Assembly: GCF_027942865.1 (NCBI RefSeq)
Contig: NC_134516.1
Coordinates: forward strand, 25,193,322-25,257,321
Direction: 5' to 3'
DNA: 64,000 bases
Source: Odontesthes bonariensis
Taxonomy: Eukaryota > Chordata > Actinopteri > Atheriniformes > Atherinopsidae
The translations under genes were made by a program, and so were the position numbers. Below, piece by piece: positions 10,176-21,304 of this stretch. Position 1 is the first letter of the stretch; each line of letters starts with the position of its first letter. The notes below the pieces were generated by a model, which was not told the DNA's origin, ran no database searches, and worked only from the letters and a program-made list of their open reading frames with translations.

Positions 10176-12417
10176 TGTAGCGTTACCGGGTATTTATATA
10201 CCTATTAAATATAAGGATTTATGAGATGTTCTTACAGTCTCTAATAAACCTTACCTCGAATTCAGGGCACCACCTACCTAGGTTTTAACTTAATTTAAGT
10301 CACAGTCAGGTAGGAAAACTGTTCGAAATCTTACGATCCTGGTGTTAAATTAATATTCAATCAATAATCAGTCTCATATCTCGCTACTTTCGTGAAGTTC
10401 TCGTTTGGTTGGACAGACATTACGTAAAGAAAGCATACGACACAATCTGTGATTATAACATATATATAGATATATGAACTGTTTATTACAATGATATGAT
10501 CTTAGACATGAACCTTTAAACAAACAGGAGATGCATGGAATATGGGTGATTATATAAAACACTTAGTGAATATAAAATAAAGTATGGGAATGGAGAGTTA
10601 CTGGATTTATTCAAATAGTTTGGGTTGGCTGACTATTTGAATCTAAATACTGACATTTCGGATTAATTTATCATTCTGTGAAAGCCTCGAGACATCCATC
10701 AAACCCACTTTAAGGTGAAAACGGGTCGGTCTTACTGTGCTTAGCCGGTTCGGACCACGGCAGCGGCCACGCGGGGTCCGAGGGGATTTCTCTTCCGCTC
10801 TCTGGGCCTTCCTGGCTGTGGTGGCTGACTTTTTAGCTTCTCAGTTGCTCCTTTCCACCGGGAAACGGGGACGATGGTGCCGAGGGCTTTGCTTAGCTGA
10901 TCGAATCTTTTGAGTGTCAGTGGGTCCGTTGCTTCTCTGATGAAGTGAACTTAAGTTCACAGAAGATTAATAAAAGGTTGCTTGGAGTTGGCTTTCTTGG
11001 TAGGAAAAGGTGATGATGGCGTGAAACAGCAGAGGTTAGGACGTGCGACGTAGAAGGACGTGGATGGCGAGGGACGAACAAAAACACGTAAAACGTGCAT
11101 CTTCAGAGTATTTCAATCTGTTTCTTTGTTCGGGTCTTCTTCGTCTTTCTTTGGGTCCTGCTCCGTCCTTCTCCTTCCTCCCCTCCGTCGTCTTCTCCAC
11201 GGCTCATACTCTCATCTTTCCGTGCTCTTCAAATCTCTCTGAGCAACTCATCTGATCAATTCTCCATTGTTCTTCTCTGACCTGTTCTCCCTCTGAAAAC
11301 AAGAGCGTGCTTCTGGAAAACAACAAGAGGCAAGAAACGAGAGAGGCAAGAAGGCAAGAGAGCAGACGCCTCAAGCGAGCCAGCAAACGAGAGAACTAGA
11401 GAGCACACAGAGCCAGAGACAGAGAGCGTGTGTTTTCCGCGGTTCCGGGTTTTGACTCTCGGAGGCGGGGCTTACACTACTTTTTCAGCCAATGACATGC
11501 TTGAACTGTGTGCATGTCTGTGTAAGGTGATCTGTGCTATAGGGGGATTTCTGGATGAGACAAAGAACTCTGTGTTTCTCCATTACTCCCATCTCATAGA
11601 ACATTTGTCTCGGTGATTCTGAAAACACCACATCTTGTTAAGATATGCAGATTAAAGATATAACATAGACTTGTAATATAAAGACATCAAAATAACACAC
11701 ATGATAAAGACAATTATGACTTTCAAAATTCAGATGAATATCTATGAAATCGTGACATATAAATAGTGAGCCATAGAATATTCATTTTCTGTGTTAACAA
11801 TGGGGACACTAAACAAATACCAAATAGATACCGAAGGGACATCGTTAGAAGTTAAATTGTTGCATATACATTGTCCATTTTACTGAGTCCTCTGGGATTT
11901 AAATGTTCAACTAATCAACACTGCAGACCACTAGGGGGCAATGTGGTTCCATCAGGCAGGTTGGGCATTTTCCACCAAAATCAGTTCTTTGTCAATATTT
12001 AAGCCAGAATCGTACAAATTGTCTCTATATGCGTCTTGTGATCAAGCTGGAAACCTGAAAAAATTGTACACGGTTATCAAACACATTTAATATAGTTTTA
12101 AGATTCGACTAAAAGTGAGTCTTCTCAGTTCGTGTGTAGCCATCTGGTCGGTTTGCTGGTGAAAAGCGGTGTTAAAGTGTCAACTTTCGAGTTATGGTCT
12201 AGATAAGATAGTAAGTGTCCCACATTTCCAAGAGTGAGTTCGACTCCCCAAAAGCTCTTAAGGGTGTTGTAAATTAGGCAGTTTCTGTCTCTTTTTCCTT
12301 TGTGGAAAGAAAATGAAGATCTGGTTTATATCCACATACGTAAACATCCCCCACAGGAATGTTGGTTTTGTCAAAGTTTGAAAAACTCTTAATCCACACG
12401 GCACTGTGACTGCTACA
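10176..12417. mobile_element. LTR-type insertion, candidate long solo LTR
   Basis: The 2242-bp segment begins TGTAGC and ends GCTACA, and is flanked by the 4-bp direct repeat CAGA (10172-10175 and 12418-12421). Copy B has the empty site with a single CAGA at 30992-30995, which fixes both edges. TG...CA ends with a 4-bp duplication fit a retrovirus-like LTR. No internal coding part is seen. AATAAA-type signals are present around 10970. It is younger than the duplication, or was cleanly absent from the other allele lineage. A DNA transposon with a short terminal repeat is the alternative. Confidence 0.55.
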
Positions 12418-12421
12418 CAGA

Positions 12422-13412
12422 GCTGCTCTTTTATTAAGTGATATGGAGGAGATCTTAGATTTATTTCACATGAACTTGATTAAATCGAACATAACGGAGG
12501 TTAAATGTTTAAAGCACCTTGTGCCATCATTTTGTTCATATCTGGAAGTGTTTCTCAAATTTGTCTTGATGATTTCTGTGGATTTCCATCATTCCTCCTG
12601 AAAACTTGTTGCCTTGTGAGAACAACCACAGACTCCCACAGACTCCCTGTGACACAGCAAACTTCCAACATAGGAATTGTGACATTTGAGCACTTTATAG
12701 TCTGTAGGCGACTGTTTTCTGTTCTTTGTACTGTGGAGGCTTTACCAGCCATCAGTGAGGTGGAACTGTACTGAAAATACACTGAAGTTAAAGTTACATT
12801 TTTAACTCATTTAAAGGGAAAATATGTCTGTTTGAATAATGACCTTTTTTAATATGGGTCTAAGTTTCTGAGAAAGTATTTTTTACTGTAAAATGTTGAC
12901 TGTCACACCTGAACTTCATATTTATATATGAAAATGAGAATATTTATATCCCCAGGTTGTTTTAATTCTGAAAACTAACATTTGTTACAGTAGTTCACAT
13001 CATCTGTCCTCATAATTACTTTCATAAAATCCAACAAAGACCAGACTTTATCATGTTCATATTTAAACTGCAACCTGCAGGTTAACAATGTGAGTGACTT
13101 AAAGTGTGGAAACAAGTCCACAGAAGTTTTTCTTTTAATTATATGTCAGTATATGTCGACTATGTGCAAGTAGTCCCCACAGGCAGTGTCCTTGCTGTAG
13201 GGACAACCAGGTAAGACATCTGATTCTCACATATAGATGGAACATTTGATGTTGCATTATGCCCAGTATTAATCAGACATGTTTGTTCATGTTCCAGACA
13301 GGATAGTGAATGCTTTTGTGCACAGTCCACTGTGTGGTTGTACAGCTCACGACTTAACTGAATATATTCCAACACCTGGCTCGCCTTCTTGCGTCCAAAT
13401 GTAGAACAAAAC
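12422..13412. other. Duplicated intergenic DNA, no gene seen
   Basis: This AT-rich sequence is shared with 30996-31763 and 34598-34770 of copy B. The ORF at 12505-12774 is kept in both copies (31079-31348) with several amino-acid changes. It has no recognisable motif, so I do not call it a gene. Confidence 0.4.
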
Positions 13413-13950
13413 AGATGTTTGATCTGTAAAATCTGATGTAATGAACAGAATCCATGAGAGTTGTTTGATTTATTAATTTATTTAATACATTTATTCTAAC
13501 CCTCCCCGGGCTCTGGGGAGGATTCATCCCTCCATCAGACCTGTTGGCACTGATTTTCAGTCCACTTCTTGTGTCATTTAGCACAGCTCAGCCTTTTCTC
13601 CCCGTTTCCCCTCCTTAAGAACGGCTTCTTGACAGCCACCCTTCCATGGATTCATTTCTGATGAGGCTTCATTGAACAGCTGAAGGTCCAGATGCATCCC
13701 TGGGAATCACCCATTTTCTGCAAAAATGCCATTTCATGCATGTTAAACTGTTATTTTATAGATGCAACAAAAGAAATGGGAACAGATGACAAATTCTTCC
13801 CATCCCTGAATTTTAGCTTGAGCAGCTACTGATGATGCAGCCCTTTTGGCCACCTGGTACCTGGCAATGATGACCTTCTGGCCACACAGCTCTGCAATTG
13901 AGGCTGAGAGGCGCCTTTCAGGTTCCATGACCCAACCTCAATGTATACAT

Positions 13951-13989
<39 letters not shown>

Positions 13990-14045
13990 CAAAACTCAGC
14001 TTTGTGTTTAAGATGTAATGAACAGGGTCCTCCACTAGATGTTTG
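13413..14045. repeat. Copy-A-specific segment bounded by 9-bp direct repeats
   Basis: AGATGTTTG occurs at 13413-13421 and 14037-14045. The sequence between, including a run of about 30 A at 13958-13987, is missing in copy B, where a single near-copy (AGATGCTTG) remains near 34775. Either an insertion with target duplication in A or a deletion between short repeats in B explains this. Confidence 0.6.
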
Positions 14046-14119
14046 CCCACACCACCTGATCCAACTTACTTCCAGGTACTGAGTAAGTGACAACATTGAG
14101 CCAATAAATTTTGTTCCCA

Positions 14120-14311
14120 AGTCACTAGATGCAAGTAGCTGCCACATCTATTGATTTGTGTAGCACGAGCTTCAATACAAGTATTGAAAGTAACAGACCT
14201 TTGCAGCCCCAGAAGATAGTTATGAAGCCACCATCGGTCATGGACTTGCAGAAACTACTGTCCAGGTTTCACATGGCCCCAGCATCTGATGGGTCTGCCC
14301 TTACCCAAAGC
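14120..14311 (+). other. Exon-like stretch conserved in both duplication copies
   Basis: The frame around MDLQKLLSRFHMAPASDG is preserved without a changed residue at 14239-14300 and at 34939-35000, and the duplication ends just after it. This could be the remnant of an exon whose gene was cut by the duplication boundary. I do not recognise it. Confidence 0.3.
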
Positions 14312-15621
14312 CGCCTTCATTTAAACGCAGGATCCACCGCTGAAAGGTTAGTGGCTTCTTCTTCTTCCATCAGTTTGAACTTGAAATCATGCTGCATTCA
14401 CTTGACCTAAAACTGGGAAGTTAAGAATCTTTCGCTCTTACTTTCTGCTTCATTATTAAAGATAAATTCCAGTTAACTTCAGGAGATTTTATATTAACTA
14501 TATTAACTTCCTTTGATGTTTGATGAGTGGAAAATGTCATTTCTGTCTTTTGTTTTCTTTAATTAAATTTAGTCACATTGAACGCTAACTGCTAAGATAT
14601 TTCAGGATGAGTTTTCTGGTGAATAAAATATTCACAGTAAAACTCGGTAGCATTCCAACTTTATAACTTGTATTCTTATTCTTTTTATCAAAGCAAACTG
14701 TTCAAACACGGTTTAAATGTCTGTTTAGTAGAATTTCCTCAGGGGACGTCTCTCCTGACCCAAACAGCACAAAGTCCACTTTCAGACAGAAGTACGGTAG
14801 TCTGAGAGGGACAAATTTTACCTTGTTGAATCTTAATAAATACAATTAAACAGTTTTAAAAGACAGATCTTTAATCCTGCAGGGTCGAGCTGCCCTCAGA
14901 TGTAGATTTGATCCGTGCACACAAACTCTGGTTCATGTCGCCATCATGGCTCCCAACAGTCGGAAGTGGGCTAATAAACCACAGCTTCCATATGAAGGCG
15001 ACTCACAGCTGCAGGCACTTGGTTTTACTTCCGTTTGGCCACATTTACAAGATTTTAAGCCTGATTTCCACATTCCAGACAAACAGCTGAAATCTGAGAC
15101 GTTCAGCTTCAAACGGGCGAGTTTTAGCAGAAAACACCAGCAGAGAGTCTGTTGCAGCTCTGAAAGACCTCCGAAGGGGAAGTCTGAACTGGTGTTCAGG
15201 TCGTTTTTTACTGTCTGTAAAGAGTTAACCGTTTTGCTTAGCCACCGGGACGCCGTCCGATGTTTCCCTGGAAGAAGAAAAGCAGATGGAAGACTCTGTG
15301 GGCGACCTTTCCAGCAGAGGATGTGAAACATGGAAGTCTGCTTCACGTCCCCTACCAGGAAACCGGATCAGTGGTGCAGCGCTCTCTGAGTTTTCCCAGT
15401 CGTAATCGAATGCAGCGTGACACGACTGGAACCAGGCGCCGCTCCGGCCGTCTCCGGCCTCCAGCAGGACGTTGGCTCAGGGGAAAACACGCCGCTCCTC
15501 CCCATGAACGCAACAGGAAAGCTAACATGAAACCACCAGCCAGCACAGGAAAACACGAGGCTCAGCGTCACTCCGAGCGTCTCTTTGCTCCAATAAAGTT
15601 TGTACAAACTGGTTTCCTCCT
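14312..15621. other. No confirmed gene; possible 3' untranslated or unrelated ORFs
   Basis: Overlapping ORFs lie on both strands at 14933-15631, with AATAAA on the plus strand at 15590. None has a recognisable domain and they oppose each other, so most must be shadows. The plus-strand AATAAA could end a short transcript converging on dph3. I can support nothing firmer. Confidence 0.35.
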
Positions 15622-16301
15622 TCAGGACTGAGCCGGCTGCAGTTTGTGCTCCGAGGCCGACGGAGCCTCGATGATTTCTCCGGACACGAACAACTCCTGA
15701 AACACAAACGGCTTTCGGTCAGTCTGGATTTCCTTAAACATTTCAACCTTTTTCTCTCACAGCGGAGCTCCAAATGAGATCAATCAGAGTCAGTAAAAAG
15801 TCTGAACCCAAGAGAAACCAACCTCACATTAGTGTCTAACGTTTTTATGGCCTTAGAATGAACCACTTACTTCCCACACGTCAGGCCGGCCATCTTACCA
15901 CCATGAAAAGGCACAAAGAAGAAGAGTCCTGTTCAAGAATAAACCCTGATGTGGCTATTCCCAGAAGCCCATTTTCTCCCAGACGGGTCATTCAGCCTAA
16001 ACTTAGGTGGATGGACTTTGGGATGGTTGCCATCTCCAACTTGGCTTGATAACCGAAAACATTAAACTTTTAAGAAAATAAGATGAACTTAATGTTGTTC
16101 CTCTGCGGTTTTGACTTTCACATCCAGGTTTAAGCAGGAGCTGATCTGGAACTGCTTTTCCTGCTAAAAGCTGTTTTTTTACCAACTGGAGCAGGGTGAG
16201 CAACCTGAGGATTCAGCAGCTACCTGATCATAGATGACTTTAACAATGAGCGAGCAGCTGGGACAGGTGGCCACCTCCTCGCCGTTCTCCAGGTCCTCCT
16301 T
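15622..16301 (-). CDS. dph3: Diphthamide biosynthesis protein 3, C-terminal exons only
   Basis: Two minus-strand exons, 16301-16224 ([20 protein letters not shown], then KVIYDQ) and 15696-15622 ([20 protein letters not shown], then PAQS and stop), match the C-terminal half of the CSL zinc-finger protein DPH3/KTI11. Known role: with DPH1/2 it supplies electrons for the first step of diphthamide synthesis on elongation factor 2, and it also takes part in Elongator-linked tRNA wobble modification. The second Cys pair of the zinc site (CPSC) is present. The first pair (CPCG) and the N-terminus are not in the window that I can find. The exons are joined by a GT-AG intron, so this is not a retrocopy. 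Immediately upstream sits a TTAA palindromic element and then a tRNA-Thr unit. Either exon 1 lies far away across a repeat-filled intron, or the gene has been cut. Confidence 0.88.
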
Positions 16302-16303
16302 AA

Positions 16304-16957
16304 AGGATAAGACCGGTTTTTTGACATTGGGCCCTTGATTTCACATTATAACATGATGTTCTACTCACCCCTGCTTGTTGTTGGTCATTTGGAGCTGTTC
16401 CGAAGATATTCGAGAGGTGTCTGGCTGCTCTCTTGAGATATTCGGCCATGAAACGGTTTCCTATGGGCAAGCTTATACAGGCACAAACTATGCTGTTTAT
16501 AATTTATTAATTACTGTACACTAGCACTGATAACGTGGAGGTGCGTTGCTTTCTTAAAAAAATCCGGGTTACTAATTTTGAATTTTAGCCGAATGAATAA
16601 ATAGGCAGCAGGTCTGTGGGCTGTCTGTGGCAGTAGCACCACGAGGACGTCAGTAACACCCACTTTACGACAAAAATTCAAAATTACAATAACCCGGATT
16701 TTTTTAAGTAAGCGACGCACCTCCACGTTATCAGTGCTAATGTACAGTAATTAATAAATTATAAACAGCATAGTTTGTGCCTGTATAAGCTTGCCCACAG
16801 GAAACCGTTTCATGGCCGAATATCTCAAGAGAGCAGCCAGACGCCTCGCGAATATCTTCGGAACAGCTCCAAATGTTCAAAAACAAGCAGGGGTGAGTAG
16901 AACATCATGTTATAATGTGAAATCAAGGGCCCAATGTCAAAAAACCGGTCTTATCCT
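16304..16957. mobile_element. Palindromic MITE with TTAA target duplication
   Basis: The two halves (about 16304-16585 and 16667-16957) are long inverted copies of each other, starting AGGATAAGACCGG and ending CCGGTCTTATCCT, with an unrelated centre of about 80 bp. TTAA flanks both ends (16300-16303 and 16958-16961). TTAA duplication suggests a piggyBac- or Kolobok-mobilised non-autonomous element. No protein is encoded. Confidence 0.85.
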
Positions 16958-16960
16958 TTA

Positions 16961-17034
16961 AGGCACTGCTGCGATTTGAACCCAGGATCTCCTGTTTACT
17001 AGACAGGCACTTTGACCTACTAAGCCACAGTGCC
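16961..17034 (-). tRNA. tRNA-Thr (AGU anticodon), T-stem mismatch
   Basis: This 74-nt tRNA-Thr-like gene has a fully Watson-Crick acceptor stem (GGCACTG with CAGTGCC) and anticodon AGT. One T-stem pair is broken (CGATTT instead of GGATTT on the plus strand) and there is one change in the D loop. The last tRNA base overlaps the TTAA duplication of the neighbouring MITE, and on the minus strand the MITE supplies a run of six T about 17 nt downstream. Confidence 0.75.
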
Positions 17035-17434
17035 ACATTATTCATAAAACTGATGAAAGAATAAAGAGCAGGAACTGGATCCACCTCAGGAAGTGTTTTT
17101 TGTGATCTATTTCTGAAATTCATGTGATCTCTGCATAAATCAAGGCTTGATGTTATTCAAATTATCTTCATATGTAAAAACATTGGATATAGTCCAAGTT
17201 CAATCTTATGTAACTCAAGAATAGTTAAAGGCCTACGGAAAGGTGATTTTTTTTGCACAAAACTGAAATGGCAGATCGATTCCTTATATAGCATGGAATT
17301 GTTTTATGATTTTAAAATAATTTTAGGCCCCTGGATAGTCCTGATTAGACCCAATAAACTATCACCACTTTTGATTCGAATTTTGGCAAACCGACGATAG
17401 GTGTGTGACGTCACGAGTGCAATAAACAATAAAC

Positions 17435-17578
17435 ATGTCTGATACCAGTAGTTCCAGTAGCGAAGCCAGCAGTTTGCCAGACCTGGACAGCTTCTTCACG
17501 GCAAATTTCGATGTGTGCCGCGGGATGTCACTTGGAAATGTAAAACGTTGGGTTCAGTGCAGTTTTTATTGCGAGTAG
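17435..17578 (+). CDS. Short acidic/Ser-rich ORF (47 aa), possible first exon
   Basis: ATG at 17435 opens a frame beginning MSDTSSSSSEASSLPDLDSF and ending at TAG 17576-17578. The acidic, Ser-rich start resembles N-termini common in fish multi-exon or transposon-encoded proteins. The frame ends about 45 bp before a foldback element (17625-17955), and the sequence following the element ends in TTTTCAGGTGAG, which resembles an exon/donor edge. It may be a coding exon disrupted by that element. No family is recognised. Confidence 0.3.
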   Translation: MSDTSSSSSEASSLPDLDSFFTANFDVCRGMSLGNVKRWVQCSFYCE

Positions 17579-17624
17579 ATGTAGAAGTGTGTGTGTTGTC
17601 CTCAGCACCAGCAGCTCACACCAC

Positions 17625-17955
17625 CGGGGACAGAGGAAGCAGAGAGACCTGCGGTCGGACAGGAATCCACCTGGCGGAGAGCGGACACACTCTGCCAGGT
17701 GGAGAGTGGAAATCAGCCGGCAGAGCGATCATGTCCACGTCGGGGCTCTTGATGATCGCTCTGTCGGCTGATTTCAGGGCAACCATCCCGCGGTGTGTCC
17801 GCTCTCCGCCAGGTGGATTCCCCCTGAGTGTCCGCACCGCAGGGAGCTGAACACGGCGGGATGGCTCCGCCTGATTTCACCAGAGAGGAGGCAGGCGGAC
17901 AGGGAGACACAGACACAAGTTCCGACCGCAGGTCTCTCTGCTTCCTCTGTCCCCG
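17625..17955. mobile_element. Foldback (inverted-repeat) element
   Basis: The ends GGGGACAGAGGAAGCAGAGA and its complement TCTCTGCTTCCTCTGTCCCC lie at 17626 and 17954. A second nested inverted pair (GGAATCCACCTGGCGGAGAG and complement) and a third (CAGAGCGATCAT) occur inside. GC content is well above the flanks. No clear target duplication is seen. Confidence 0.7.
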
Positions 17956-18598
17956 CAACATTTGAAACTTTTCAGGTGAGAAAGTAGTCGTTTAGATCCC
18001 CAACGTGTTGAAAACCTGACAAAATACCGGCTGTTTACCATTTTGTTCCGACGAATTCGGCGCTGCTAAAGCTAGCCGCATTGAGCAACGCACTTCGGGT
18101 TATTTTGACAAAATAAAATACCCGTTGCCTTTTATCATAGGGAAAACAGGAAGTGAACCTACCCTCTTTGTAGCTAGCTTGAAACTGCCGTTTTGACAGG
18201 AAATGACGGTTGCCGGGTTGCCGCCGTCCTGCAGTGCTTCTGTCTTCTGACAAAGTCGCTAAATTGGCAACACGGCAGCCAGGAAAAACCATCGCACTTG
18301 TGACGTCGCACGGAAGCCCCGCCCCCAGTCTGCAATTCCAGGAAGGTTTCCTAGTGGCAAATTCAAAATCGCAAATTTCATGCGTTTATGAAATGTTTTG
18401 ATGTAGAGTCCAATGATCATTATTGTTCCTCTGTGTATGTATTATCATTATGTATTGGGTGTAGTGTCAGCTTTCTGTAGGCCTTTAAAGCCATGAGATG
18501 AAGTGCCTCCAAGTACAGACTGCTTTGGAAGTCCAGCACTCCTGAAGCACTGCTGTACACAGTTATGGCACCATGTTGACGTACATAATAACAGCTTA

Positions 18599-18672
18599 AG
18601 GCACTGCTGGGATTTGAACCCAGGATCTCCTGTTTACTAGACAGGCACTTTGACCAACTAAGCCACAGCGCC
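18599..18672 (-). tRNA. tRNA-Thr (AGU anticodon)
   Basis: This appears identical to the tRNA-Thr at 916-989 and lies in the same unit with the shared flank. A and B boxes are intact and the cloverleaf is good. No close T-run terminator is visible on the minus strand. Confidence 0.85.
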
Positions 18673-18880
18673 ACATGGTTCATAAAATTGATGAAAGAAT
18701 AAAGAGCAGGAAATGAGCTCCAGAGACTCTCCCAAAACTAACTGTGACTTCTAAAAACATTTTTATGAAGTCTGACCAAAGAACAGTCTCATAATAACCA
18801 TGATGCTCATTGAAAGGTCCATCATTTGGTGAAGAGCAACAATGCAAAGCATTCAGTAGAACCCTGATAACTACCACACT
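18673..18880. repeat. tRNA-Thr unit flank, second copy
   Basis: This repeats 654-876 with scattered changes, including the shared segment around CAAAACTAACTG and TTTTTATGAAGTCTGACC. Confidence 0.7.
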
Positions 18881-19046
18881 GCACGAAAAGAGGGATTTGT
18901 GTCACTGTGGACGGCAGTGAACATCCGAGAATTTGCCTAATTTTCGGACGCACCTGGGCGCTTGCAGGCAGACAAACTTTTTGTCTTTTTTGACAAAAGT
19001 TTGTTGAGCGAGAAAATCGTCAGAAACTAACCCGACTCGCGGTGGG

Positions 19047-19097
19047 CTCTCACAGCGGGGTGCTAATGGCCCAGCGATTAGCACCCCGCTGTGAGAG
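19047..19097. repeat. Perfect 21-bp hairpin
   Basis: CTCTCACAGCGGGGTGCTAA and its exact complement flank a 9-bp loop (GGCCCAGCG). The stem contains no mismatch. It could be the centre of a foldback element or a structured RNA; nothing around it decides. Confidence 0.8.
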
Positions 19098-20293
19098 TGC
19101 CTGGACCTCTCATTGGCCTCGCTGGTATTGGACGAAAAAGGCACGTGATTACATAAAAAAAGCTCCTGTAAAGCTGTCCGCCCATTGGCCAATTAGGTTA
19201 ATATATGCATACTTTATATGGGCATATCATTCAGCAATTATGATTAATAATTGTGATTATGATTACTAATATTCCTGGGATGTTTGTGTACTTCATATAT
19301 TCACGTCATTCTTATAAGCTGCACTATGACTAGGCTAATGCAGGCATGAATGACGTGAATCTATTGAGGAAATGAAAAAGGAAACTTTTTTTTTTAAAGC
19401 ACCTTTATTGCCACACCACACAATGTACATAGCTTACATTGTAATAAGAACCATGTTGATAATAAAGAATTGAAAACTATATACACACACACTGCTGTAG
19501 CCTACAATATACACAATAAGCCTAAACGCCGCCGTTTGGAATCCGCATTCTTCGCATTACTCCGGTCCCTGCAGAGTCTGCGGGAGTTGTCAGACATCCT
19601 CATCCTGGATCAGAAGCTGGCTTCTGGGAGCTGTTGGAATAACCAATAAATAATCAAAACATAGTCTAGCCATGCACAGCATATTGACAACTTGTCTATA
19701 AAGTAACAAAAGTCATATTGACAGCGTATATGTTCTTACTCCCTTTCACTCTTCTGTGGTGAGACTGTGAGTATTTCGGGTTGGCTTCAAGACGCGCCTG
19801 TAGCACAGCACACAGGTCCGTCACGCAGCTAAAAACAAACAAACAAGAGGAATGAATAAAATGACCAGTGCTTAAAAGTATCAGTGCCAGCCGTGGTAAA
19901 AGCCAGCGCCGCTCACCCTCGATAGTGTCCCCGTCTGCCTCTCTGAAGTTCGGACTGTTTGACACCGCCTCCTTCAAGCGACTCGTTACATCCATATTGT
20001 GAGGTGACAGTAGCCTGTAAAAACAACAGGCCTATGGTTAATAAAAAAAACCTGCATTGACGTAACGTAACATCGGGTCCAACTCAACTAGATATTGGGA
20101 GAACACTCACTTATTCTTACCCTTGACCTGGATTATAATGCCACGGTGAGTTATGCAGGCGGCGAACTGCTTCCTATAAATTGAAAACACGAAATTAATT
20201 TTTTTAAAATAAAGCAACTCACACTGGTTTTCACGTGATGGACACAATTAAGTTGAGTTTAGCCTAAAGCCACAGTCAATAACCTACTCTTAC
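19098..20293. other. Unassigned, possible minus-strand exons
   Basis: Several minus-strand stretches have exon-like borders (for example 20171-20119 and 20019-19917), but I could not join them to the 20294-20827 frame without meeting a stop. An AT-rich stretch with CA repeats is at 19480-19500. Confidence 0.3.
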
Positions 20294-20827
20294 CGCGATT
20301 TTCGGATTCTGTATCCGCCTTCTCTTGGGGGTGCGCTCTTCAACTTCTCTGGAATGTAACTCCAGTCCGTTCTCGACGGCCATCTTGCCTCCAACCTAGC
20401 GAATCTCTCGTCGATTCCCTCCAGCACCCTCTCCACGACCGTATCCACAGTGCTGGCCACCATACGAGACATCCCGGTCATAGCATTCAACAGGACTTTC
20501 ATTTTATCTGCCTGTAAGCAAGTGAGTGAGTAAGTTTAATATACAGCACATTTAAAATCAGCGAGAACTGTCCCAAGTGCTGTACAGTGCAACAAGACTA
20601 AAATTAATCAATCAAAAGGTCATGTGCAAGTAGAAAAAAAACACACAAACCTGTAGACCCGCAGACAGTTGCTGGGGAGTTGAAAGCAAGTCGTCTTCCA
20701 GCCATTGTATTCTGCAAACCAGGGCAGTTTTCACAGCACGGGACCTCAGCGATTTCTGTCTCCCTTGCTGCCGCCAGATCTGCTCTTTAAACTTTTTGTT
20801 TACACTGCACGACACAATGTTTCTCAT
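20294..20827 (-). CDS. Putative two-exon ORF, unrecognised (at least 131 aa)
   Basis: Exon 20827-20651 (59 codons, phase 0, donor ACAG then GTTTGTG) joins in frame to exon 20511-20294, which has an acceptor TTACAG and ends in a donor CGCG then GTAAGA. The combined protein is basic at the N-terminus. It then has a helical, amphipathic stretch (KVLLNAMTGMSRMVASTVDT then VVERVLEGIDERFARLEARW) that could form a coiled coil. A next exon at 20171-20119 would add about 17 residues. The upstream region overlaps the divergent plus-strand ORF at 20982. I do not know this protein; it may belong to a degraded transposon or be a small host gene. Confidence 0.35.
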
Positions 20828-20981
20828 ACGTGATTGAACGAGAGCTTATGCGAGCCGTTAAGCTCCACCAATCATATGCGTATACGTCATTACACGGAAT
20901 ACTCGCGAGACAACCTCCCGTCCTTTTGCTATTTAATGTTGTCTGACCACAGCTGGCAATTTGCACTGTTTTGACACAAAA

Positions 20982-21059
20982 ATGGACTCTGCAAGGACAA
21001 AGAAAAGACCTCGGCGATATTGTGACCATTGTGACACCGAATTAAGCCATACACAATAA
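20982..21059 (+). CDS. Short Cys-rich ORF (25 aa), probable element first exon
   Basis: The ORF reads MDSARTKKRPRRYCDHCDTE and five more residues. The basic stretch followed by C-x2-C is typical of zinc-binding N-termini of fish multi-exon transposon proteins. Further coding-looking sequence resumes near 21305 and again after 23630, with unrelated sequence between. I do not assign a family. Confidence 0.3.
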   Translation: MDSARTKKRPRRYCDHCDTELSHTQ

Positions 21060-21304
21060 AACACTGAGCGCACTACTGCACATTATGTATACAGGCCAGA
21101 TTTCTATATTTTTATTTCTATATTTCTATTTTATTTAAGAAACCTTTTAGAATATTGTTGTTGCATGCTTATTTTATCTTTATCTTATCTTTATTATTAT
21201 ACATTTGGACATCCAGTGCGGGCAACAAAGAAAAGAATTTCATTGTTCAGGGAAACACGTTTCTAACTGCACACATGACAATAAACCTTTGAATCCTTGA
21301 ATCC
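21060..21304. repeat. Probable non-LTR 3' tail
   Basis: AT-rich sequence ends in ACAATAAACC then short tandem TTTGAATCC/TTGAATCC units. This resembles the microsatellite-like 3' ends of fish L2/CR1-type elements and their SINEs. It separates two coding-looking stretches. Confidence 0.4.

Larger units (their letters stand above)
1..14311. repeat. Segmental duplication, copy A
   Basis: This block reappears in the same orientation at 23817-35011. Matching landmarks are 94 with 23823, 2126 with 24757, 4223 with 26854, 13160 with about 31700, and 14290 with 34990. Similarity stops at about 14311, shortly after a shared exon-like stretch. By eye the copies differ by scattered single bases plus large indels: about 1 kb at 660-1830 is only in copy A, 7980-9767 is only in copy A, 10176-12417 is only in copy A, and 13413-14045 is only in copy A. 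The true left edge may lie before the window, because position 1 starts inside a tRNA-Thr flanking unit. Confidence 0.93.

Noticed and set aside
12505-12774. 89-aa ORF retained in both duplication copies
   Set aside because: Conservation is explained by the recent duplication, several residues differ, and no domain or splice context is seen.
14933-15631. Overlapping ORFs of about 120-137 aa on both strands
   Set aside because: Mutually antisense, without domain, signal peptide or splice context; probably chance frames in GC-richer sequence.
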